Below, piece after piece: positions 26,062 through 37,823 of a DNA stretch of 64,000 nucleotides (its first letter is position 1; each line of letters starts with the position of its first letter). The notes below the pieces were generated by a model. The model was given only the letters and a program-made list of their open reading frames with translations, was not told where the DNA came from and did no database searches. The DNA is from an uncultured Myxococcales bacterium (GTDB taxonomy: Bacteria; Myxococcota_A; Polyangia; Polyangiales; Polyangiaceae): positions 1 to 64,000 of the forward strand of contig CALMUT010000085.1 in the NCBI GenBank assembly GCA_937872925.1, given 5' to 3'. Made by a program: the position numbers and the translations under genes.

Positions 26062-27869
26062 GCGCTCTGGGCGATCTCGTTCAAGTCGCGCTCGCCGAGC
26101 TTGGCCAACTCTTGCTCGATGCGCTGCTCTTCGGCGAAGACGGCGTAAATGCCGCCTTTTGCGATCAATTCGTCGTGGCTGCCCTGCTCGACGACGCGCC
26201 CTTCGTCGAGCACCAGCACGCGGTCGCAGCGTGCTGCAGCTGCGACCCGATGCGTGATCAAGATCACACCGCGCTGGGCACGCTGGCGATCGATGGCATC
26301 GAGGATGGCCCGCTCCGTGCGCGCATCGACAGCGCTCAAAGGATCGTCCAGAACCATGATCTTCGGCTGCGCCACGAAGGCGCGGGCAAGCGCCGTGCGC
26401 TGTTTCTGCCCTCCAGAAAGTTGGACGCCGCGCTCCCCGACGATCGTGTCGAAGCGGTCGGGCAGTGCCATCACTTCGTCCAGCACATGCGCCTCCCGAG
26501 CGGCCTCGCGGATCGTCTTCAGACTCGGCTCAGAGTCCGGCTCGTCGAGTACGTAGCCGATGTTTCTGCCGATCGTCGTCGAGAACAAGAACGCCGTTTG
26601 CTGGGCGTAGCCGACGGCGCTGCGCACGGTTTCGAGGGGCAGGTCGCAGATGTCTTCGCCGTCCAGGAACACCGCACCAGCGGGCGTCGGCATCAAGCGC
26701 GGCAGCAGCACGGCCAGGGTCGACTTGCCGGACCCCGTGCGCCCCACGATGGCCAATGACCCGCCGGCGGGCACCTCGAAGCTGACGTCATCGAGCACTT
26801 TTTGGTCACCGTGGGCGAAGGATAGCCCACGCACCTCAAGAGCGCCTCGGCCGACTACAGTCGACGACTTGGGGCCATCGACGATATCCGGCTCGGCCTG
26901 GTAAATCTCCTCGAGGCGCGCATAGGACGCCCGCCCACGCTGGACCAAGCCCACCAAGAATCCGAGGGCGATCAAGGGCCAAGTCAGGCGAGCCAACGCG
27001 CGATAGAACGCCAAGAAGCCGCCGGCGCTCAGCTCGTCGTGCAGCATCAGGTGCCCGCCGTACCAGAACACGATCAGGATCCCGACGGACACGATGGCCT
27101 GCATGATCGGCCCCATGGATCCCCGCAGGCGCGCCAACGCCAGGCTCTTGTCCAGATACAGCTGATTCGTCTTTTCGAAACGCTCGAGTTCCGCGTCTTC
27201 TAGCGCGAAAGAGCGCACTACGCGCACGCCGGCGATGCTGGACTGCACGCTTTCACTCATCTTGCCGATGGCGTCCTGGTTGTCGCGGGTGCGCGTGTAG
27301 ATCAAGCGCGAGAAGCGCTGGGTGACCAACATCAGCACCGGAAGCATGCTCAACGACGCCAGGGTCAGCTTCCAGCTGATGCTCAGCGTGACCGACAGCG
27401 CACTGATGAGGGCAAAGAGCGTATTGATGACGTTCAACACGCCAAATCCCAAAAGCAAACGTACCTGGGCGAGGTCGTTGGTGACGCGGCTCATGATCTC
27501 GCCGGAACTCATGCGTCGGTAGAAGGATGGACCGAGCTTGTGCAGGCGGTAAAGTAAGGCGCGACGCAGCTCGTATTCGGCGATCCGCCCGCCATTGAAC
27601 AGCGCGACCCGCGACATGACGCGCACACCGAAGGCGCCCAGCGCCACCAGCACGAGATAGCCGCCGATGCGCGTGGCCTCAGCGTACCGCTCCGCCATGG
27701 CGTCGTTGATGGCCGTCATCAGTCGTGTGTCGAACCAGTACTGGGCGTACTGGTATGCCGCGAGCAGCAGCAAGCCGACGCCATAGCGCGGAGCCTGGCG
27801 CAAGAACTGCGCCGTCAGAGTGACCGGGATGGTCTCTGCGGGTGGGGACGCGCCGTGGGAAGAAGCCAT
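26058..27869 (-). CDS. ABC exporter half-transporter with degenerate Walker B (MdlA-like)
   Basis: 603 residues from the ATG at 27869. Six-helix membrane domain, then an ATPase domain with Walker A GRTGSGKST, a standard signature QLSGGQKQR and Walker B MVLDDPLSAVD, where Asp replaces the catalytic Glu. One degenerate and one consensus site is the usual state of heterodimeric exporters such as MdlAB, BmrCD and TmrAB. First gene of the two-gene operon; divergent from the hybrid kinase operon at 28061. Confidence 0.9.
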   Translation of the reverse strand: MASSHGASPPAETIPVTLTAQFLRQAPRYGVGLLLLAAYQYAQYWFDTRLMTAINDAMAERYAEATRIGGYLVLVALGAFGVRVMSRVALFNGGRIAEYELRRALLYRLHKLGPSFYRRMSSGEIMSRVTNDLAQVRLLLGFGVLNVINTLFALISALSVTLSISWKLTLASLSMLPVLMLVTQRFSRLIYTRTRDNQDAIGKMSESVQSSIAGVRVVRSFALEDAELERFEKTNQLYLDKSLALARLRGSMGPIMQAIVSVGILIVFWYGGHLMLHDELSAGGFLAFYRALARLTWPLIALGFLVGLVQRGRASYARLEEIYQAEPDIVDGPKSSTVVGRGALEVRGLSFAHGDQKVLDDVSFEVPAGGSLAIVGRTGSGKSTLAVLLPRLMPTPAGAVFLDGEDICDLPLETVRSAVGYAQQTAFLFSTTIGRNIGYVLDEPDSEPSLKTIREAAREAHVLDEVMALPDRFDTIVGERGVQLSGGQKQRTALARAFVAQPKIMVLDDPLSAVDARTERAILDAIDRQRAQRGVILITHRVAAAARCDRVLVLDEGRVVEQGSHDELIAKGGIYAVFAEEQRIEQELAKLGERDLNEIAQSA

Positions 27870-28060
27870 GATCGGGAGCCGGGCCCGGAGCATCCGAGCA
27901 CAGGCTTCGATAGTCCCCGCGGCGAAAAGTCGCCAGGGCAAGCCAGCCGGCGCCGGTCGTTGTCGGGAAAATCCCAGCAAAAGGCGCTGCTTTTGTCGTT
28001 GGAGGGGGATTTCGTGGTGCCGGGAGAGTCCAGAAGCGGCGCGTCGAGCCGTTCACGAAG

Positions 28061-30073
<2,013 letters not shown>

Positions 30074-30075
30074 CG

Positions 30076-31875
30076 ATGAGTGTTCGTGCGAAGCTGTTTG
30101 GCTTGGTGGCGTTCGTCGCGCTGGTGCCGATTGCTGCCTTCGCTTGGACTGCTCTGTCGACCCACCAGGCCGCATACGATCAAGCGCTCTTCGAACTGCA
30201 GCAGCAACAAGCGGAGCAGGCCAAGGGCCGCACGGCAGGCTACCTGAGCGGGCTGCAGCAGACCCTTGAGCGATTGGCGCGGCACACCGTCAAATGGGGC
30301 GACCTGGACGGGGAGGAACGTAACGGCGCGCTGTGGCTGCTCTACCAGCAAGCGCCCGAGATAGCTGTGGTGAGCCTGCTAGACGCCGAGGGCAAGCGCA
30401 TCGGCGAAAGTGTGTTCCACACGCAAGCACCAGCCGCCGAAGGGCACGCCCTGGCGGATCGCCTAGTGGTGCAAGAACACGAGAAACGCGCCCGCGTGCA
30501 TCGCAGCGTACGCGGCTGGGGCGCTCCGTTTCTGGTCACAGGCCAGACCTATTTGCCCATCACATTCCCGGTAGCCGGCGCGAACGGCGCCGCGTGGACT
30601 GCAACGTTGACCCTCTCGACGCGAGAGCTATGCGCGCTCAACTCCGGCGCGCGGGGAACGCAGACGCACATCGTCGACGGATCGGGCCGCGCGTTGTGTG
30701 ACGGCTTGAAGGCGACCGGCTACCCGGCGCCCGAGCGCCCGCTAATGGCACATGTAGACGGGCAGCCCGTCGTGCGCGCTGGCGCAAAGCTGAAAGGCAA
30801 CTGGGGAGTCATCGTGGAACAGCCGGCATCGGCCTTGCTCGAACCCAGGCGGCGCATGTTGGGTCAGACCGCTCTGTGGCTCGTCCTAAGTGCCTGCGGC
30901 GCGGTCTTCGGCGGCATCTATCTAGCTCGGGCAATCAGTGGCCCCGTCGACACTCTGGTGCACGCAGCAACGGAAATCGGACGCGGCAACTACACGCATC
31001 GAGTTCTGATACCGGAGCGGGACGAGTACGGGCGCCTGGCGTCCGCGCTCAATGAAATGGGCGCCGAGATTGCTCTACGCGACGACAAGATCCGGGGATT
31101 CAACGCCAAGTTGCAGCGCGGCATCAGTGAGAAGGCGGAGGAGCTGCAGACCGCTCATGGCCGCCTTTTGCAAACTCAAAAGCTCGCTGCCACTGCCACT
31201 CTCGGCCTGGGGGTGGCCCAAGAGGTCAACAACCCGCTCACTAGCGTGCTCGGAATCGTGCAGCTGCTGCGGCAGCGAGTCGCGGGCGATCCGGCGCGTT
31301 CACGGGAACACGAGCTACTCTCAAGCGCGGAAAATGAAGCTAAGCGCATCCGCGACATTGTGAAGCGGCTTCTGGGCATGTCGCAACGCGAAGACGCTGC
31401 GCATTTCAAGCGCTTGCCGGTGGCGTCCCTGGTGTCAGCGACGCTGTCACTGGTAGAACGCGACGCCGAGCGAGGTCGCGTGCATTTGGACCAAGCCGTG
31501 GGTGCAAACACCCAGATTTCGGGGAACTTCTCCCGATTGCAGCAAGCGCTTCTGGAAGTGGTCGACAACGCCATCTTTCACTGCGCCGCCGGTGGCAAGG
31601 TACGCCTAGTGGCCGTCAAACGCGGCGGCGACGTCGTTCTGAGCGTATGGGACAACGGCGCGGGGATGAGCGCCGAGGTCGCAGCCAGCGCGCGAGAGCC
31701 GTTCTTCACTACTCGCACCGGAACGGATGCCAAGGGACTCGGACTCGCCATCGCGCATCGAATCGTCGAAGATCACGGCGGCCGTCTAGAGATCGAAAGC
31801 GAGCCCGGCAAAGGCACGACAGTGAGTCTGGTCTTCCCGTCTGCGGCAGGACGGGACGGAGGCGAAAGTGCCTAA
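30076..31875 (+). CDS. Membrane sensor kinase with Gln in place of the H-box histidine
   Basis: 599 residues. Helix 1 (about 8-28), an extracytoplasmic Cache-like sensor region (about 35-265), helix 2 (about 270-292), HAMP (about 295-350; NYTHRVLIPERDEYGRLA), a HisKA-like helical pair and HATPase (about 480-595). The H-box reads GVAQEVNNPLTSVLG: Gln382 (codon CAA, 31219-31221) stands where GVAHE-x-NNPL kinases have the phospho-accepting His. The ATP-binding side looks intact (VVDNAIFHC, DNGAGM, GLGLAI). It may be a pseudokinase that regulates the hybrid kinase encoded just upstream. The FecR gene overlaps its last eight bases. Confidence 0.85.
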   Translation: MSVRAKLFGLVAFVALVPIAAFAWTALSTHQAAYDQALFELQQQQAEQAKGRTAGYLSGLQQTLERLARHTVKWGDLDGEERNGALWLLYQQAPEIAVVSLLDAEGKRIGESVFHTQAPAAEGHALADRLVVQEHEKRARVHRSVRGWGAPFLVTGQTYLPITFPVAGANGAAWTATLTLSTRELCALNSGARGTQTHIVDGSGRALCDGLKATGYPAPERPLMAHVDGQPVVRAGAKLKGNWGVIVEQPASALLEPRRRMLGQTALWLVLSACGAVFGGIYLARAISGPVDTLVHAATEIGRGNYTHRVLIPERDEYGRLASALNEMGAEIALRDDKIRGFNAKLQRGISEKAEELQTAHGRLLQTQKLAATATLGLGVAQEVNNPLTSVLGIVQLLRQRVAGDPARSREHELLSSAENEAKRIRDIVKRLLGMSQREDAAHFKRLPVASLVSATLSLVERDAERGRVHLDQAVGANTQISGNFSRLQQALLEVVDNAIFHCAAGGKVRLVAVKRGGDVVLSVWDNGAGMSAEVAASAREPFFTTRTGTDAKGLGLAIAHRIVEDHGGRLEIESEPGKGTTVSLVFPSAAGRDGGESA

Positions 31876-32785
31876 GCGCGCCGTCGTGGTCGGCGCACTG
31901 CTGCTCGCGCTGCTGCTCGTCGCCGTGCTCGTGCAGCGCACGGCCCTCGTTGCGCCAGCGGCTCCGAGACTGCAGAGTGAAAGCGCCGCGCCGGCGCCAC
32001 CCGCCGCCACCGCCGACCAACCGCCCTCCGCCGACGTGCAGGAGGTCCACGGCCTAGTGGAAGTGCAGCAGCCGGGGGGCGGGTGGCGAGCGCTGCACGC
32101 TGGGGAGCAGCTGAACGTCGACGACGTGATCCGTACGGCCGGGGGCGCACACGCCAGCTTGCGGTTGGGGAAGAATGTGCGCGTAGACGTCGCCGAAGCG
32201 ACGACCCTGTCCATCGAGCAGGTCTCCGCGACGCTGTCCAAAGTATCCCTCGATGACGGACGAGTTGTCTCCAAGGTCGAAGGCGACGGCGACTTCCGCT
32301 TTCGGGTGGAAATACGCAACAGCAACGCGATCGCCGAAACGGCGTTCGGTGAGTTCGGTGTTTTGCAGCGAGGTTCCTCCGCTGCAGCCGTCGCCGCCGA
32401 GAGTGGCGACGTAGAGCTGCGCGGCAAGCATGGGAAAGTGCGGATCGGCGCTGGTGAGATGTCGCAAGTGTCTGCAACCACCGCACCTAGCGCGCCAAGC
32501 AGGATCCCAAGCTCGCTGTATCTGAAGTTTGCCCCAACTCCGCAAGTGAGTCGGAAGAAGAGCGTCGCGCTCGAGGGAACGACGCTGCCCGGTGCGTCCG
32601 TGACAATCGCGGGCAAGCGCACCGCTGCAGACGGGACGGGGAAGTTCCGACAGCAAGTCGCGCTGAAACAAGGCGAGAACGAGATTTTGGTCGTCGTCGA
32701 AGACCCCCTGGGCCGCACGACTAGCGCAACCCCAAAGATCACGGTGCGTAGCGGACCCAAAGTTCAAGGAGAGGTGCAGTGGTGA
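31868..32785 (+). CDS. FecR-domain membrane-anchored protein
   Basis: 305 residues with a GTG start inside the end of the preceding kinase gene. One N-terminal membrane helix (VVVGALLLALLLVAVLV) with no cleavage site, then a Pro/Ala-rich linker and a FecR-like domain (about 55-205): VHGLVEVQQPGG, LNVDDVIRTAGGAHASLRLG, FGEFGVLQRG. The C-terminal ~90 residues look Ig-like/bacterial 'big' domain (VALEGTTLPGASVTIAGKR). FecR domains usually relay envelope signals. Here no ECF sigma factor is adjacent; instead the neighbours are sensor kinases, an unusual pairing. The next gene overlaps by seven bases. Confidence 0.8.
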   Translation: MPKRAVVVGALLLALLLVAVLVQRTALVAPAAPRLQSESAAPAPPAATADQPPSADVQEVHGLVEVQQPGGGWRALHAGEQLNVDDVIRTAGGAHASLRLGKNVRVDVAEATTLSIEQVSATLSKVSLDDGRVVSKVEGDGDFRFRVEIRNSNAIAETAFGEFGVLQRGSSAAAVAAESGDVELRGKHGKVRIGAGEMSQVSATTAPSAPSRIPSSLYLKFAPTPQVSRKKSVALEGTTLPGASVTIAGKRTAADGTGKFRQQVALKQGENEILVVVEDPLGRTTSATPKITVRSGPKVQGEVQW

Positions 32786-34941
32786 TTCATCGGCCATTTG
32801 TCGCGCTCGTTGCGAGCGTCGCCATCGTGCTGTGGGCGCAGAGGTCAGCGGCAGAAACTCTCAGTCTATCGGGCCCGAAGAACGCAATCGGAGACGGCAA
32901 GACTCCCCTTGCGCTGCGCATCGTCGCCCCCGCGGGCACGACAGCCGCCCAACTGGACATCACGACCAGCGCCGGGCAGGAGGGCCCCATCGAAGAGCAA
33001 GGGGACGGACAGTTCTCACTACCGATCGTCCCGCCGCGCGTCGCGGCGCAAACGGATCTGGTCGTTTCCGTGGGAAAACGCGGCGCCGCCGCTGCGCGGC
33101 ACGTCGTACGGCTGCGAGCCTCCACCTTCACCCCCGGAGAGACTCAAGGCACGGGCACGCTCGACTTGCGTGTTCCCCAGCGCATGCTGCTCGGTAGCGC
33201 CGTTGCCGCGCGCATCAGCGCCAGGCATTCGAGCCGCGAAGTGTCGTTCTACGTCAGCGCCGGCAGCGTGGGGGACGTCCGAGCCGATGCGAGCGGCCGT
33301 GTCAGCGCCAGCTATTCACCGCCGGCGGATCGCTTTCCGCAACGCGTCGTCGTTGCGGCAGTGACCAAGGAGCGAGATCTGATCGACTACGCAACCATCG
33401 ACCTTCTTGCTTCTCCGGACATCAAGGTCAAGAGCGTCCCCGACGCACTGGTTCGCGTGAAACTGGGCAGCGAGACCTTCGGTCCCTTTCGCACCGACCG
33501 CGCCGGGCACGCCGTGGTGACGGTGGAAGCTCCGCCAGGGGCCAAGAGTGCCATGGTCGTCGCGCGGGATAGCTCTGGATTCGAGCGCTCGCACTGGCTG
33601 GCACTCGACCCGCCGGCGCTGAACGAGACGCTTTTGATATGTCCGGACGGCTCCGAGCGGGCCGTGCTGATCAGCAAGGCCCCCGCAAGATCGAACGACG
33701 GGCGGTCTTCGGTCGGACAGTTGAGCGCGCCAACCGCTCTGGCGCCAGGCGTCTGGGTGCGCGACGTCAGCTACACCAAGGACGTGCGCGCTGGAACGCA
33801 GGGCTTCCTCGAGTGGGACGGCAAGCGCTGCGACTACCAAGTGCCCGGCGAAGCGCCAACGCAAATGACACTCACCCTCAGCGCGAAAGAGCATGTCGTG
33901 ACGGCCGCGCACTCCGTCGTCGTGCGCGTGGCGCTCAAGTATCGGGGCGACCGCGCCGCACGCCGGGTTGCGCTTCGCTTCAAGCCGAGTGTCGGCCGCG
34001 TCACCAACGTCAAACACGAGAGCAATCAAAGCGTCACGGCTCGCTGGCACATTCCGGGCAACCTGCAGGGTGCACGCATGGCTTCACTGAAGGCCTTCGT
34101 GCAGGGGCAGTCAGCCCTGCAGCATCACACGGATCTCGCCCTGCGGACGGGTCCGGTCACGCGGCTGGTGGTCGACCAGGACGATGTGAAGAAGTCCGGG
34201 GTGGAGCGTTCCTACTCGCTCCGTGTCGAAGCTCTCGACGCCTTCGGCAACCGCGTCGAGGGCGCCAAACTCGTTGGTAGCGGTGCTGGTTCCCTGTCTG
34301 CTTTCCAGCAGTCCGGAGATGGCTACCGTGCCACCTACACCCTGCCGGCGGGAACTACGACGGACGTCCTGCGCTTGACTGAGACGGACAGCGGCGCAAG
34401 CACGAGCGTGGCGCTACAGTCTGACGCCGCAGCGGCGAACCGGTCCTGGCGAGCGCTCGTCAGCGCTGGCTACGTCACCAACTTTGGCAAGGTACACGCG
34501 CCAGCGGTCTTTGCAGCGGGCGGCGTTCGTCCTGGGTGGGTGGACGGCAGGCTGCTGCTCGGGCTAGGGGGCGGGTTCTATCGCAGCGAGTCGGCTGAGC
34601 TAGACGCGGGCAGCTTCGAAGAAGTGCAGGTCACCGCACAAGCCGCGCCGATCCTGGCACGTGCCACGGTCGAGTTGAGCCGCGGGGCGATCATTCCGGA
34701 GGTTGGCGCGGAGGGCGGCGTCATCGTTTCGCAAACCGAGGTTCGATCAAGCAGTACTGGCAGAAGTAGCGCGGGGAGTGTCGTGCCCGCCATCGGTGCG
34801 GTCGCTGGTGTGGCCACCCGGCTACCCGCTGGCCAAGTTGGACTCTTGGTGCGCTACACCTACGCGCGCGTCGACGAGAGCGCAGTAAACGGCAACCTGG
34901 GCGGGCTGGGAGCGATGGTATCGTATGCACTCGACTTGTAG
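32779..34941 (+). CDS. Large Ig-like repeat protein with C-terminal outer-membrane barrel
   Basis: 720 residues from a GTG that overlaps the FecR gene. Cleavable signal peptide (VALVASVAIVLWAQRSAA), then beta-rich, Ig/invasin-like repeats over about residues 25-555, including a PEGA/SpaA-like segment and VTRLVVDQDD..VEALDAFGNRVEGA, a classic Big_1-type signature. The last ~160 residues (SWRALVSAGYVTNFGKV to LGAMVSYALDL) alternate small and aromatic residues and end in a hydrophobic strand, as in outer-membrane barrels. It may anchor a surface structure monitored by the FecR and kinase proteins. That link is inference from the operon. Confidence 0.75.
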   Translation: MVIHRPFVALVASVAIVLWAQRSAAETLSLSGPKNAIGDGKTPLALRIVAPAGTTAAQLDITTSAGQEGPIEEQGDGQFSLPIVPPRVAAQTDLVVSVGKRGAAAARHVVRLRASTFTPGETQGTGTLDLRVPQRMLLGSAVAARISARHSSREVSFYVSAGSVGDVRADASGRVSASYSPPADRFPQRVVVAAVTKERDLIDYATIDLLASPDIKVKSVPDALVRVKLGSETFGPFRTDRAGHAVVTVEAPPGAKSAMVVARDSSGFERSHWLALDPPALNETLLICPDGSERAVLISKAPARSNDGRSSVGQLSAPTALAPGVWVRDVSYTKDVRAGTQGFLEWDGKRCDYQVPGEAPTQMTLTLSAKEHVVTAAHSVVVRVALKYRGDRAARRVALRFKPSVGRVTNVKHESNQSVTARWHIPGNLQGARMASLKAFVQGQSALQHHTDLALRTGPVTRLVVDQDDVKKSGVERSYSLRVEALDAFGNRVEGAKLVGSGAGSLSAFQQSGDGYRATYTLPAGTTTDVLRLTETDSGASTSVALQSDAAAANRSWRALVSAGYVTNFGKVHAPAVFAAGGVRPGWVDGRLLLGLGGGFYRSESAELDAGSFEEVQVTAQAAPILARATVELSRGAIIPEVGAEGGVIVSQTEVRSSSTGRSSAGSVVPAIGAVAGVATRLPAGQVGLLVRYTYARVDESAVNGNLGGLGAMVSYALDL

Positions 34942-36160
34942 TACCAAGCTGCGGCTCTGCACCGTGTTTGCGTTGATCGTGGCCAGTTGCGGTTCCGAAA
35001 CGGATGGCGACATCCGCATCATTCGCGTCGAACCAGCGGACGTTTCCGCGCACACCGTCACGCCCGCTGTGGTTGTCGGGAGAGGGTTCTTCAATAGCGC
35101 CAGCGCTTCCCTTGGCTCTGAAGAGTCCCGCGTCGCACGCCGCTGGCAAGTGCAGATCGGCGTGCCTGATGGCATCCTGGTCGCGGCAGAGCGACGCGAC
35201 TCGGAACACTTGAGCATGAAGGTGCCAGCAGGCTTGGCACTGGGAGCCCACGACGTCGTCGTCACTTCGCCGGGCGGGGAAACGCGCACCCTGCCAGACG
35301 GCCTCACGGTGTACGACAGCGTTACGCTGACCGACGCGGGCAACGACGCCAATGATGCCAGCACGGACGCGGGTGGCGCCGGCGGCAGCACGGGCGACGC
35401 GGCGGGCGCAACCGGTGGCGTAGATGCTGGCGGCTCCAGCGGTGTTGATGCCGGCGGCTCGGGCGGCTCGGGCGGCTCTAGCGGCGTTGGCGCCGGCGGC
35501 ACAGGCAGTGGCGGCTCCGGCGGCTCCGGCGGAGGGAGTACGGCGCCGTTCTGCGAGGCGACGAATCAAGACCTGGTTGCCTGCTTGCGTTTCGACTCGG
35601 CAGCGCAAATCGGCAAGGACGATTCACAGTACGGAAACCACGCCACCGCGAACGGCGTGAGCGTGGCGGGCGGTCACAGCGGAAACGCGGCGCGCTTCAG
35701 CACGACGAGCAAGATGATCATCCCCGAGAGTCCCAGCCTCGACGTCTCGCAACTCAGTATCGAGCTTTGGCTGCGCCTGGACTCGCTGCCTGGTGGCGCG
35801 CGCGCCGGTTTGGTGGACAACCACAGCCAATACGGCTTCTTCGTCAACAAGAACGGCACGCTTTGGTGCGGCGCCGCCCTCGGCATCGCGCAGACAAGCC
35901 TCAAGCTCGGCGTCGGCGTCTGGAACCATCTCGCGTGCGTCGCCGGAGGAAACAACGTGAGGATCTACGTCAACGGCGTGGAGCGAGCGAGCGCCCTGAA
36001 GTTGGGCAACATTGCCAAATCCGGCAGCACCGGGACTTCGATTGGCTCCGACAATCCGGGTGGTGACCACCTGCAAGGTCGGATCGACGACCTGCGCATC
36101 TGGCGCGTTGCCCGCACGCAAACCCAAGTCTGTCAGGCCGCCGGCACTTGCCTGCCCTAG
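34925..36160 (+). CDS. Lipoprotein with IPT/TIG-like domain and LamG domain
   Basis: 411 residues; the ATG at 34925 overlaps the barrel gene by 17 bases. Lipobox near residue 22 (LIVASC), then an IPT/TIG-like segment (about 30-135; IIRVEPADVSAHTVTPAVVVGRG, SPGGETRTLPDGLTVYD). A long Gly/Ser/Ala/Asp linker (about 140-215) leads to a LamG/concanavalin-like domain (about 220-405; LVACLRFD, SIELWLRLDSLPG, GVWNHLACV, IYVNGVERASAL, GRIDDLRIWRVARTQ). LamG domains bind glycans or proteins. Last gene of the five-gene operon; it converges on a minus-strand lipoprotein. Confidence 0.8.
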   Translation: MHSTCSTKLRLCTVFALIVASCGSETDGDIRIIRVEPADVSAHTVTPAVVVGRGFFNSASASLGSEESRVARRWQVQIGVPDGILVAAERRDSEHLSMKVPAGLALGAHDVVVTSPGGETRTLPDGLTVYDSVTLTDAGNDANDASTDAGGAGGSTGDAAGATGGVDAGGSSGVDAGGSGGSGGSSGVGAGGTGSGGSGGSGGGSTAPFCEATNQDLVACLRFDSAAQIGKDDSQYGNHATANGVSVAGGHSGNAARFSTTSKMIIPESPSLDVSQLSIELWLRLDSLPGGARAGLVDNHSQYGFFVNKNGTLWCGAALGIAQTSLKLGVGVWNHLACVAGGNNVRIYVNGVERASALKLGNIAKSGSTGTSIGSDNPGGDHLQGRIDDLRIWRVARTQTQVCQAAGTCLP

Positions 36161-36219
36161 CGCCGCGGGCGGCGCGTCGTCCGTCGGCGCGCCGGGTTCC
36201 CGTGCACCGATGGGGCTGG

Positions 36220-36660
36220 TTAGGCGCACTGCATGCTGCAGAACCGATCTTGCAAAGAACAACCCGGTTCTGGTTGGTCCGCGCAGTACGCAGGCGGTGG
36301 CGTGCACGGATCGGCTTCGCAGCAATCGTTGCCGCTACATCCACCGAAACTACACCCGTCGTGGAAGCCCGACGGGCACGTGCCGCCCTCGGGCTTGTCG
36401 ATGCACTGCGGCGGCGCGCCGCCACAACAGGGCTGAATGCAGTACTGGGTCGCGCCGCAGGTTTCGCTGCCACAAGCGAAAGGTCCGTCGGCTGGCGGCG
36501 GCGCGTCCGGCGCGGCGTCGGACGAATTGCCGCCGGTGCCACCCCCCGTGCCGCCGCTTGCAGTGCCGCCAGTTCCGGAATCGGTCCCTCCGCTGCCCTC
36601 ACCGCTGCCGCTGCAGGCCAATAGGGAAAGCGCGCACGCCAAAGTGAGCCATCGGATCAT
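36220..36660 (-). CDS. Cys-rich lipoprotein with Gly/Thr-rich linker
   Basis: 146 residues from the ATG at 36660. Lipobox LSLLAC near residue 16, then a GGTGGTGG-type linker to about residue 50. The C-terminal ~90 residues hold about 16 cysteines in closely spaced groups (CGSETCGATQYC, PCCGG, CSFGGCSGNDCCEADPC, CSLQDRFCSMQC), presumably a small disulfide-knotted domain. No family recognised. The gene lies downstream of the DCC-family gene on the same strand. Confidence 0.75.
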   Translation of the reverse strand: MIRWLTLACALSLLACSGSGEGSGGTDSGTGGTASGGTGGGTGGNSSDAAPDAPPPADGPFACGSETCGATQYCIQPCCGGAPPQCIDKPEGGTCPSGFHDGCSFGGCSGNDCCEADPCTPPPAYCADQPEPGCSLQDRFCSMQCA

Positions 36661-36766
36661 GCTGCGCTTGCCGAGCAATCTCCGTACCAGCTTTCTTGGC
36701 GCAGCTTGTGCCACGCGTACGGAGGCAGCACCCGACGATTTACGCGCAGGCACCAGAACTCGGGTT

Positions 36767-37180
36767 TCACGCCGCGCCGACGCCGCTGCGCGCGTCCTTG
36801 CGAGGAGGGATGTGGCACGCTTCCGTGCAACGGCCAGTCCACTTCAGTCGGTTCGCTGCGAACTTGTCGTAGCCCCAGTCCAATGCGCTGCGAACCCCCG
36901 GCAGCCGCGTCAGCGAAACCACCGGCCCGAACCCGACCGCTGCATAGAGCCGCCGGAAGACTTCGACGCCGCTGACCCAAGTGCCGTCGGGCAGTCGCCC
37001 CTGAATGCGCTGCATCAACGCCTCGTAGCTGGTGCCCAGCGTGCCCGCATCGAACTCGGGATCCGCGATGTTCGTGAATCGCACGCGCTGCTTGCGATCT
37101 AGTTTCATTAGCATGCGGATTTCCCGCATGCAGAGCGGACAGTCGCCGTCGTAGAACACCTCGAATTGTCGTTCGCTCAT
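36767..37180 (-). CDS. DCC-family thiol-disulfide oxidoreductase-like protein (DUF393)
   Basis: 137 residues with the family's defining start: [18 protein letters not shown], the DxxCPLC motif that gives the DCC family its name and resembles a thioredoxin CxxC site. The middle has [10 protein letters not shown] and the conserved [12 protein letters not shown] segment. Length is normal. Members are predicted cytoplasmic redox proteins, but activity is rarely shown. The Arg/Gly-rich C-terminal ~20 residues may not be native. Confidence 0.85.
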   Translation of the reverse strand: MSERQFEVFYDGDCPLCMREIRMLMKLDRKQRVRFTNIADPEFDAGTLGTSYEALMQRIQGRLPDGTWVSGVEVFRRLYAAVGFGPVVSLTRLPGVRSALDWGYDKFAANRLKWTGRCTEACHIPPRKDARSGVGAA

Positions 37181-37297
37181 TTCACCTTTCCGATTCCACG
37201 TCTGACGTTACTCATGCGACGGCCTCGGCCTCGTGCTAGATTGTCTAGGACACCACCTGAACATCGCAACCCACTTTCTTCATCGAGCGACAGGTTC

Positions 37298-37783
37298 ATG
37301 AACCACCCTGCTCACTGCATCCTCGCGCTTGGCGTCGTGCTCAGCATCGGCTGCTCGAGTTCCCAAGAAGCGCCGTCAGAACCCACCTTAAGCTGCGACG
37401 ACGCCGAGCCCGCGCCGAGCACCGTGCCCACGTTTCAACTGGGAAAGCCCGGCGGCAATGCGTGGGTGCCGCTGAACTCCGGGGACTCGCTGCCGGTGGT
37501 TAGCGGTGGCCAAGGCGGCAGGCACATCGACACGAGCGTACGCTTTTTCTACGCCACGGAGGAGCGCGTGCGCATCTTCGCTCGGGTGACGGATCCGACG
37601 AGCGACTTGATTGGCGAGAGTGCGGAGACGTTCCGCACCTGTGCGGGCAAGTGGACCGAAAAGCGCGACTTTCGCATCTTCATGTATCAAACCGAAGCAA
37701 ACGCCCGCATCATCGTCAACGCGAACCTGCCCGCTGGCGCCGAGCCCACCCTCGCGCTGGACGGCATGAGCCTCACGCAGTGA
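37298..37783 (+). CDS. Lipoprotein, function unknown
   Basis: 161 residues from the ATG at 37298. Lipobox near residue 19 (LSIGC), a Ser/Pro linker with one Cys pair partner (LSCDD), then a domain with beta-rich stretches (TSVRFFYATEERVRIFARVTD, KRDFRIFMYQTEANARIIVN). One further Cys (ETFRTCAG) could pair with the N-terminal Cys. No family recognised. It stands alone between two minus-strand genes. Confidence 0.65.
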   Translation: MNHPAHCILALGVVLSIGCSSSQEAPSEPTLSCDDAEPAPSTVPTFQLGKPGGNAWVPLNSGDSLPVVSGGQGGRHIDTSVRFFYATEERVRIFARVTDPTSDLIGESAETFRTCAGKWTEKRDFRIFMYQTEANARIIVNANLPAGAEPTLALDGMSLTQ

Positions 37784-37823
37784 CGCGCGCGTCGCGCTCG
37801 TCCCAGCTGCAGCCGCTCCCGAC

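Noticed and set aside
26058-27869. Degenerate Walker B as a sign of a dead gene
   Set aside because: One degenerate site is normal in heterodimeric ABC exporters, and the partner gene next to it is complete.
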